A stretch of DNA of 5,518 bases from Clostridiales bacterium (lineage in GTDB: Bacteria > Bacillota_A > Clostridia > Oscillospirales > Oscillospiraceae): positions 41,179 through 46,696 of the forward strand of contig DXUR01000003.1 in the NCBI GenBank assembly GCA_019417795.1, in the 5' to 3' direction. This document shows, piece by piece, positions 1 to 4,429 of this stretch (the first letter of the stretch is position 1; each line of letters opens with the position of its first letter). The position numbers and the translations under genes were made by a program. The notes beneath the pieces were generated by a model. It saw nothing but the letters and a program-made list of their open reading frames with translations. It made no database searches and had not been told where the DNA came from.

Positions 1-607
1 AGATCGGATCAACTCTGGTGATACGATAGGCTGTTGGATCGACCTTGTTCTTGTCCATCAAGAACCGGGTCTGAGTATCCAACATAATCGTTTCCTCATT
101 GTACGGCAGATAAATCAGGTGCTGGTCTTCGCCAACCGTCATCTGCGTTTTACCCGCCTCACCAGTGCCATACTGTGTGCTGTTTGTGCTATATACGGGG
201 TATTCTACAATCTCACCTGTCAAAGGGGAGACGAATCGGATGGAGTATTTGCACTTCCAGAGTACCGCCTTTTCATAAATGCGGTTGTTATCCGGCAACG
301 AACTCACCAGCCAAAACGCCCCGTCGTGTTTCACGTACTGCCCACATCTCAAGATACCGATATTGCAAAGAATCTGTCTAACCGTTGTGCTGTTATACAC
401 ATCGCTGGTTTTCTGTTGGACAATAGCTCTTACCTGCTGCGGCTCAGTTCCAATCGCCTTATCGTAGATCAAAACATCAGACCCGATAAAGGAATCGAGC
501 ACTTCCTGAAAACCATCTTGGCCGTATGCCCAAAACTCATCATCCTCAAACCCGCTGTTGAAAAGAGGGCGTGTCATTCGATACCAGCTTTTGGATTCTT
601 CTGACAT
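1..607 (-). CDS. Probable head-closure or head-tail joining protein (C-terminus beyond the left edge)
   Basis: An open frame of 202 codons runs from the ATG at 607 off the left edge, beginning MSEESKSWYRMTRPLFNSGF. The start has GGGGG seven bases upstream, immediately after the TAA of the preceding gene. Residues 40-105 (IGSDVLIYDKAIGTEPQQVRAI through KHDGAFWLVSSLPDNN) look like alternating beta strands: a protein that sets ligand-facing turns in a barrel, as in phage head-closure proteins. Residues 110-145 continue with strands (AVLWKCKYSIRFVSP) and 160-202 with more (HLIYLPYNEETIML, then YRITRVDP). It is already longer than the SPP1 gp16-type stopper (about 110 residues), so it may carry an extra C-terminal domain or be another neck protein. 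Position after the probable connector supports a neck role. I cannot assign a named family. Confidence 0.6.
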   Translation of the reverse strand, partial: MSEESKSWYRMTRPLFNSGFEDDEFWAYGQDGFQEVLDSFIGSDVLIYDKAIGTEPQQVRAIVQQKTSDVYNSTTVRQILCNIGILRCGQYVKHDGAFWLVSSLPDNNRIYEKAVLWKCKYSIRFVSPLTGEIVEYPVYSTNSTQYGTGEAGKTQMTVGEDQHLIYLPYNEETIMLDTQTRFLMDKNKVDPTAYRITRVDPI

Positions 608-619
608 ATTGCTACCCCC

Positions 620-1024
620 TTATCCATACGCAGGATCTTTCTGACGATGAAGCAAAACTTCAACCTTAGCGATCTGGTCGTCAAGTTCCTGTTTTGTTAC
701 ACGTTTGGTCGCATCTTGGCCGGTTAGCTGAACATCCTTTCCATAGATCCCGTTCAGCGCCATTACCCTGCTCAGTTCCCTTTGCAGGTAAGACACATAC
801 ATCATCTGGGCGAGAGTACGAACGGCAATACTTTTCAACTTGCCAGAAAACTCGCGTGTCTCCTCGTTATACCCGAGGTCACAGCCCAAATTCAGTTCAA
901 AATCTGCTACCGCTGTGGATAGCCATTCTGCTTCCAATGCCTCTGGGATCTCATATTTAGTCAAAGGCATGGAGTGGAATTTTTGCTCAACGTCCGCAAA
1001 GGTCGTTTTCTTTTCGTCCGCCAT
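620..1024 (-). CDS. Probable head-tail connector (neck adaptor) protein
   Basis: This 134-residue protein appears almost wholly helical: residues 9-18, a long segment 27-46 (IPEALEAEWLSTAVADFELN), a helix at about 60-87 (KLKSIAVRTLAQMMYVSYLQREL) and a C-terminal helix 110-128 (KQELDDQIAKVEVLLHRQKD). Small helical proteins of this size placed soon after the major capsid gene usually act as the adaptor ring that binds the portal after packaging, as SPP1 gp15 and HK97 gp6 do. The ATG at 1024 is chosen, with AAGG eight bases upstream. A GTG three codons earlier (1033) with AAAGGA four bases upstream is a possible alternative and would add three residues. The TAA stop is followed after 12 bases by the next gene. 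The role is inferred from order and fold type, not from a motif. Confidence 0.62.
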   Translation of the reverse strand: MADEKKTTFADVEQKFHSMPLTKYEIPEALEAEWLSTAVADFELNLGCDLGYNEETREFSGKLKSIAVRTLAQMMYVSYLQRELSRVMALNGIYGKDVQLTGQDATKRVTKQELDDQIAKVEVLLHRQKDPAYG

Positions 1025-1049
1025 AATCCACACCTTTTCCTTTCATCGG

Positions 1050-1517
1050 TTAGACCTTGGCAGTCTCAGCCAGCTTGCGCAGAACGTCCACCTTCCAGGA
1101 CTCCGCGTCCTCAGCGCCCACATTGAACGCCAGCTCCACGAGCATTCTCTTTTCGGCGTCGGTTTTCACCATAGCTTCCAGCTGCTCGTTAAACTTGGCT
1201 TTGGAGCGAATAGCCAACAGTTCCTTAACGCTTTCCTCATTCAAGAGGATAGGCGCGGAAACTTCGGCATCATCCAGGCCGAACAGCTCCTTACGCTTTG
1301 CCTCGTCCACGATCTGGATACGGGCATGATTGCCCATACCATCAGTACCGGTAAACATCACGTTGCCGGTTTGGATCTGAGCCAGAACCTCCTCTTCGGA
1401 GAGGAGGGGAAAATTCCGAGCTTTGCCCGGAATTGAAATATCGCCCTGCCCCGCCAAACGCCGAAAGCCCAGAGGCCAGGAGCAAAGGTTGTTTACCAGA
1501 ACATTATTCGTTTTCAT
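1050..1517 (-). CDS. Unrecognised head-module protein, 155 residues
   Basis: I do not recognise a named family. Residues 1-75 look like a compact, mainly beta domain with motifs LCSWPLGFRRLAGQGDISIP and IQTGNVMFTGTDGMGNHARI; the Trp-Pro and Gly-rich turns look conserved in character. Residues 76-155 are charged and helical (LNEESVKELLAIRSKAKF, then AEKRMLVELAFNVGAEDAES), ending in a helix KVDVLRKLAETAKV. There is no signal peptide or membrane segment, so a cytoplasmic or virion protein is likely. Its place between capsid and connector genes suggests a minor head protein, an assembly chaperone or a neck component, but nothing in the sequence proves a function. The 88-base gap upstream, with two hairpins, separates it from the capsid gene, so it may be expressed at a lower level. 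The TAA stop is 25 bases from the next ATG. Confidence 0.75.
   Translation of the reverse strand: MKTNNVLVNNLCSWPLGFRRLAGQGDISIPGKARNFPLLSEEEVLAQIQTGNVMFTGTDGMGNHARIQIVDEAKRKELFGLDDAEVSAPILLNEESVKELLAIRSKAKFNEQLEAMVKTDAEKRMLVELAFNVGAEDAESWKVDVLRKLAETAKV
1388..1407 (-). repeat. Perfect 8-bp inverted repeat inside the unrecognised gene
   Basis: On the minus strand CCTCCTCT, a four-base loop CCGA and AGAGGAGG form a perfect stem over the codons for about residues 38-44 (PLLSEEE). The right arm resembles a Shine-Dalgarno sequence but no start codon follows it at a useful distance. It may simply reflect codon use for this peptide. Confidence 0.5.
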
Positions 1518-1524
1518 AACGATT

Positions 1525-1531
1525 CCCCTTT
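1525..1531 (-). promoter_or_regulatory. Ribosome binding site that sets the start at 1517
   Basis: AAAGGGG on the minus strand lies 7 bases before the ATG at 1517. The earlier in-frame ATG at 1580 has only a T-run upstream, and its extra 21 codons would run through the perfect hairpin, so 1517 is the better start. Confidence 0.75.
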
Positions 1532-1542
1532 GATTGAAATTA

Positions 1543-1566
1543 GGGGAGGGGTTTGTGCCCCTCCCC
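1543..1566 (-). promoter_or_regulatory. Perfect 9-bp G/C-rich hairpin before the next gene
   Basis: GGGGAGGGG and CCCCTCCCC form a perfect inverted repeat around a six-base loop (1552-1557). No T-run follows on the minus strand (TAATTTC), so it does not look like a terminator itself. It may protect the 3' end of upstream mRNA or shape the leader of the gene starting at 1517. The nine bases GGCACAAAC occur twice here, at 1567-1575 and 1551-1559 on the minus strand. Confidence 0.6.
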
Positions 1567-1588
1567 GTTTGTGCCGTCATTCAGGCAT

Positions 1589-1619
1589 AAAAAAAGACCT
1601 CTCACTTAAAAAGTGGGAG
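1589..1619 (-). terminator. Terminator-like hairpin overlapping the capsid gene stop codon
   Basis: On the minus strand CTCCCACTT pairs with AAGTGAGAG across a three-base loop: five base pairs, one C/A mismatch, then three more base pairs. Three bases later comes a run of seven T (1589-1595). The capsid stop TAA (1606-1608) lies in the loop and stem. The form is that of a moderate intrinsic terminator; the short stem suggests partial termination, which would give more capsid mRNA than downstream message (inference). Confidence 0.6.
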
Positions 1620-2712
1620 CGTCAAAGTTCGTGTCGGAAATCAGACCGATCTGATCTTCCATGCCCTCGGCAACGCCTGCGCCGAACTCCATATCGAAGC
1701 GGGTCAGGTGCTGACGGGTTACGATGTCGTCGCCGGTCATGGTGGTCAGTCCGCCACGCAGGAAGACCTGCAGAGGAGACACAGAACCGCGAGGCAGGAA
1801 GAACAGCAAACCCTGGGGCATATACAGGTCATAATCGGTACCATCCTTGTTCAACTGAGTCCAGTTGATCGCGTTGGGCAGCTCGGTTACAAAAGCACCG
1901 TTGTACATATTTACCAGACCAGTCTGACGGATCTCCTCGGCAACAATGTTGTTGGCGTAGCGGGTCTCGTCGGCGGAGAACCGCTTGAAGCCAGCGAAGT
2001 CGTTGAACTGGGACACTACGCTGTAATCGCCGGCAATGTTGACCTTACCATAGCGACGCATGGACTTGAGCATATTGTCAACGGCGGTCTTGGTGATGCC
2101 GTTGTCCTCAGCGAAGTGCTTCACACCCTTGGCGTTTTTCAGGGCGTTGTACAGAACGGTCATGACGTAGTAGGTCATCTTGTTCTGCATATCAATCTGC
2201 ACCTGGTTCATACCCTCACGGATATTGCCGTCGAAGTTACCGTTCTGAAGCTCACGGTAGTCAACAGCAAAACCGGCAGAGATGGTCTGGGTGCCGATCG
2301 GATACTCACGCCAATTCACAGCGGCGAAGGGTACGTCGCTGCTGGATGCCTGGAATCGAGAATCGATGCTCTCGTATCCGTAGGTCTTCATCATAGGAGC
2401 CTCGTTGTAACCGATTCGGCGATAGGTGCCCATGAAGTCGAACAAGCGAACAACCTCCAACAGCTTCGGCTCAATAGAGAACCGGACGATGGAGTTGATC
2501 TCGCTACGGGCGGCGTTATCGCCGTCGATAGCCTTGCTGGACAGCTCTTTGATGGTTGCAACGCTCTTGTCCAGAGTCTTGTCGTCAACCTCGGGTCGCT
2601 TACCGGCGCTCAGAGCAGAAAATACCTCCACGATCTTGGAGTTCTGCTTGACACGACCAGTATTCACATCAGCCTGAGCGTTGCTCATGTTGATTTCATA
2701 AATCGTGCTCAT
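1606..2712 (-). CDS. Major capsid protein, probable HK97 fold
   Basis: At 368 residues this is the typical size of an HK97-fold coat protein with a separate scaffold, and it lies directly after scaffold and decoration genes. Residues 1-75 are polar and mostly helical. The main fold appears to begin near 78 (FSIEPKLLEVVRLFDFMGTY). Residues 108-155 (from MKTYGYES through FAVDYRELQNG) resemble the E-loop and early beta strands. Residues 163-198 make the long spine helix (NIREGMNQVQIDMQNKMTYY). The 225-285 region is A-domain-like (NIAGDYSVVSQF and AFVTELPNAINW). The C-terminal part (YMPQGLLFFLPRGSVSPL, then DMEFGAGVAEG) is typical of clostridial phage coat proteins as I recall them. The ATG at 2712 follows GAGAGGGATAAACG; Met9 has no better site. 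The coat is needed in hundreds of copies, which fits the terminator-like hairpin at its end. No close family name is claimed. Confidence 0.88.
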   Translation of the reverse strand: MSTIYEINMSNAQADVNTGRVKQNSKIVEVFSALSAGKRPEVDDKTLDKSVATIKELSSKAIDGDNAARSEINSIVRFSIEPKLLEVVRLFDFMGTYRRIGYNEAPMMKTYGYESIDSRFQASSSDVPFAAVNWREYPIGTQTISAGFAVDYRELQNGNFDGNIREGMNQVQIDMQNKMTYYVMTVLYNALKNAKGVKHFAEDNGITKTAVDNMLKSMRRYGKVNIAGDYSVVSQFNDFAGFKRFSADETRYANNIVAEEIRQTGLVNMYNGAFVTELPNAINWTQLNKDGTDYDLYMPQGLLFFLPRGSVSPLQVFLRGGLTTMTGDDIVTRQHLTRFDMEFGAGVAEGMEDQIGLISDTNFDAPTF

Positions 2713-2735
2713 CGTTTATCCCTCTCTTTCTCTTC

Positions 2736-3197
2736 TCACTGCACGCGGACAACGACGAGGACGCCCTTGCCCATGTATGCGGTCTTCTTCGTAACCTCGA
2801 AGTACACCTTGTAACCGGTTACGTCGGTGCTCTTAGCGAGCAGGCCATCCGTACCAAAGACCAGCTTATCGCCAACGGAGATGCCGGCATAGTCGGTGCT
2901 GATCTCATAGCTGGCAAACTCCATCTCCAGATTTGCCACAGTGGTCAGGTCGTCGGCGCGTACCTTCTCGCCGGCCTTGACCGTCAACGTCTCCTCGAAA
3001 TTACGCATTTCAGGCTTGTCGTTGATATTGCTCACGATGCGGAAGCAAGCCTTAGCCTCCTCCTCAGAGGCGGGCAGGTTGGCAGTACGAGCGGCGCGAT
3101 TCAGCACCACACCCATGCCGACCTTCAGATCGACGGCGGCATTAACGTCGCCAACGTTCTGCACGTTCTTGTAGTAACCAATCGTCTTAGCCTTCAT
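2736..3197 (-). CDS. Probable head decoration (capsid-stabilising) protein
   Basis: This 153-residue protein sits between scaffold and major capsid genes, the slot held by decoration proteins such as lambda gpD. Decoration proteins bind the outside of the expanded capsid and reinforce it against DNA pressure. The sequence has no signal peptide or membrane segment. It looks mainly beta: strands around 24-33 (LKVGMGVVLN), 50-58, 69-76 (ETLTVKAG), 88-98 and 108-118 (VGDKLVFGTDG), with a C-terminal pair at 128-153 (GYKVYFEVTKKTAYMGKGVLVVVRV) that ends like small capsid-associated beta-barrel proteins. The ATG at 3197 follows AAAGGGATG on the minus strand, 17 bases after the scaffold stop. The TGA stop lies 23 bases before the capsid start. 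The function is inferred from position and fold type; I cannot name a family with certainty, and a minor capsid protein is the alternative. Confidence 0.62.
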   Translation of the reverse strand: MKAKTIGYYKNVQNVGDVNAAVDLKVGMGVVLNRAARTANLPASEEEAKACFRIVSNINDKPEMRNFEETLTVKAGEKVRADDLTTVANLEMEFASYEISTDYAGISVGDKLVFGTDGLLAKSTDVTGYKVYFEVTKKTAYMGKGVLVVVRVQ

Positions 3198-3214
3198 TGT
3201 TTTTCATCCCTTTC

Positions 3215-3784
3215 TTAAAATACGTCCACGTCGGCGGGGTCGGTGTTCTCCTTCTTGCCGGCGTCATCCGTCATGCCAAATACGTCAATCTGGCTGGCGG
3301 CATTGGTTTCTGCGATCTGACTCTCACGAGCCGCCTGCACCATAGCGGTGCAGATCTTGCCAACGATGCTGTTGATCTCTACGCTGCCGGGATTGGAATT
3401 GAAAGCGTCGATATCTTCCTTGGCAACTGCACGTTGCTCCTCGGTGTAGGGGGCCAGTGCAGCATTCAGCTCTGCCACGGCAGCGGCGTTCTGCATTTCG
3501 GTGATTTTGGCATTAGCCTCAACGAGGCTGGCCTCTGCCGCTTCCTTCGCGGCGTTAGCCTCAGTCAGTCCGGCCTCTGCCGCTTCCTTCGCGGCAGCTT
3601 CCTTGTCGTAATCCGCCTGAAGCTGCTTGATATCAGCTTCCTTCTGTGCGATGTCAGCTTTCAGCTGGCTAATCTCAGCCAGAAGTGTGTCAACTTTGGC
3701 CCAATACTCCTCCCACTTGGAGTTGACCTCAGAGACAGCACCAGTCACAGCCGCCATCAACTCGTTCTTGGTCTTCTCGTCCAT
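3215..3784 (-). CDS. Nested in-frame capsid scaffold protein (internal start)
   Basis: An in-frame ATG at 3784 (Met211 of the protease-scaffold fusion) is preceded by AAGGAGG with an 8-base spacer, as good a site as any true gene start in the window. It falls at the linker between protease and scaffold, so initiation there would make a free scaffold of 189 residues starting MDEKTKNELM. Scaffold proteins line the inside of the procapsid, guide coat assembly and are then degraded. The product is almost entirely helical: coiled coil at about residues 26-100 of the short form, containing a duplicated 14-residue block, followed by an Ala-rich segment and an acidic C-terminus likely to contact the coat protein. 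Lambda Nu3 inside gene C is the known precedent. Separate production is inferred from the ribosome binding site and the domain boundary. Confidence 0.72.
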   Translation of the reverse strand: MDEKTKNELMAAVTGAVSEVNSKWEEYWAKVDTLLAEISQLKADIAQKEADIKQLQADYDKEAAAKEAAEAGLTEANAAKEAAEASLVEANAKITEMQNAAAVAELNAALAPYTEEQRAVAKEDIDAFNSNPGSVEINSIVGKICTAMVQAARESQIAETNAASQIDVFGMTDDAGKKENTDPADVDVF

Positions 3785-4414
3785 TGTTCCATCCTCCTTG
3801 TCCAGTTTTTTATTATTTAGCTCCATTACGATAGCGGCTTCATCAGCCGGTTTAACACTGAGAATCGCATATCCGCTGTAATCGTAATACTGCGGAACAC
3901 GACCCTCCTCTTTCCAACCGCCGGAGTAAATAATGTATCCATCGTGCTCGGGCTTACCCACAATTTCCACGGAACCCTTAACAACAGAGTCCGCCATATT
4001 TTCGCGGAGCCAAGCAACAAACTTGGGATAACGCATTTCATCCAGCGTTCCTTCTGCTACCAAGCAGCGTTTAGTAACGCCTCCGATTTCTACGTCATCC
4101 ACATACGCCTTGTCGAAGTGTCCAACCATAGTGGCGTCTTCAAACAAAGGCAGCTTATCCTCCTCCCGTACATCCGTCATACCGTGATTGTATGGAACGT
4201 CCCGATCTTCGGTCAAAAATTCCGCTACAATCGACATTCCGACAACGGAGTGGAGGTTAGCTTGAACATATTCCTCTTTCCATGAGATTCCGTTTTCCTG
4301 CCAACGAGTGTTATCAGGGAAGATCTCATGCAATACAACCTTGATAGGTCGTCTGCCGGCAATCTTATTTTCACTGGAGATCTCATAGATAGGGGCAAAA
4401 GCTCTCTCAGACAT
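3215..4414 (-). CDS. Prohead maturation protease fused to a C-terminal scaffold domain
   Basis: This 399-residue protein has two parts. Residues 1-200 look like a phage prohead serine protease, which cleaves scaffold and itself during capsid maturation. By analogy with the S78-type prohead proteases, candidate catalytic residues are H77 (in VPYNHGMTD) and S148 (in VVKGSVEIVG); H99 (MVGHF) is an alternative histidine. Residues 200-212 form a charged linker, and 213-399 are the scaffold: strongly helical, Ala/Glu/Lys-rich, with a predicted coiled coil at about 236-310 and an acidic C-terminal tail ending in DVDVF. Protease-scaffold fusions between portal and capsid genes are well known in tailed phages, for example lambda C with Nu3. 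The ATG at 4414 is chosen for its excellent Shine-Dalgarno sequence. The next gene starts 17 bases after the TAA. The overall call is firm; the exact catalytic residues are inference. Confidence 0.87.
   Translation of the reverse strand: MSERAFAPIYEISSENKIAGRRPIKVVLHEIFPDNTRWQENGISWKEEYVQANLHSVVGMSIVAEFLTEDRDVPYNHGMTDVREEDKLPLFEDATMVGHFDKAYVDDVEIGGVTKRCLVAEGTLDEMRYPKFVAWLRENMADSVVKGSVEIVGKPEHDGYIIYSGGWKEEGRVPQYYDYSGYAILSVKPADEAAIVMELNNKKLDKEDGTMDEKTKNELMAAVTGAVSEVNSKWEEYWAKVDTLLAEISQLKADIAQKEADIKQLQADYDKEAAAKEAAEAGLTEANAAKEAAEASLVEANAKITEMQNAAAVAELNAALAPYTEEQRAVAKEDIDAFNSNPGSVEINSIVGKICTAMVQAARESQIAETNAASQIDVFGMTDDAGKKENTDPADVDVF
3513..3596 (-). repeat. Two tandem 42-base repeats in the scaffold coiled coil
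   Basis: Copies at 3513-3554 and 3555-3596 are adjacent and differ at about 6 of 42 positions, with 24 consecutive bases identical (3530-3553 and 3572-3595). They encode two 14-residue blocks, EAAEAGLTEANAAK and EAAEASLVEANAK(I). Fourteen residues equal two heptads, so the duplication keeps the coiled-coil register and lengthens the rod. Confidence 0.85.
3793..3799 (-). promoter_or_regulatory. Internal ribosome binding site for the nested scaffold
   Basis: AAGGAGG on the minus strand lies 8 bases before the in-frame ATG at 3784. It encodes Lys-Glu plus the first base of an Asp codon in the fusion's linker (residues 206-208). A perfect site at optimal spacing, located exactly at a domain boundary, is unlikely to be chance. 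A second ATG inside the motif (GGATGG) is out of frame and opens only about 11 codons. Confidence 0.78.
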
Positions 4415-4418
4415 ACTC

Positions 4419-4429
4419 TCACCTCCTTA
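4419..4429 (-). promoter_or_regulatory. Very strong ribosome binding site overlapping the portal stop codon
   Basis: The minus strand reads TAAGGAGGTGA here, a near-complete match to the 16S rRNA anti-Shine-Dalgarno sequence. Its first three bases are the portal TAA stop. The protease ATG starts at 4414, four bases after the end of the extended match and 7 after the GGAGG core. Ribosomes ending on the portal would stop on the site used for the next start, which suggests translational coupling (inference). Confidence 0.85.

Noticed and set aside
119..604. Plus-strand open frame of 161 codons opposite the left-edge gene
   Set aside because: It is in the same codon register as the minus-strand frame at 1-607, which has a good ribosome binding site and fits the operon; the plus-strand product looks random.
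840..1436. Plus-strand open frame of 198 codons spanning two minus-strand genes
   Set aside because: It crosses a gene boundary on the other strand, lacks a ribosome binding site and has no coherent domain.
1518..1580. N-terminal extension of the 155-residue protein to the ATG at 1580
   Set aside because: No Shine-Dalgarno sequence precedes that ATG, the extension is low-complexity and is encoded by the hairpin region, whereas 1517 has AAAGGGG at good spacing.
1708..2814. Long plus-strand open frame opposite the capsid gene (368 codons)
   Set aside because: It lies codon-for-codon in register with the capsid gene, and stays open because that gene avoids TTA, CTA and TCA codons. The translation is Val/Leu/His-rich without any recognisable fold, and the equal length to the capsid protein is coincidence.
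3197..3820. Plus-strand open frame opposite the scaffold (207 codons), Leu/Cys-rich and membrane-like
   Set aside because: It is in register with the Ala/Glu/Lys-rich scaffold codons, whose complement gives hydrophobic residues. It is a shadow of the real gene with no convincing ribosome binding site.
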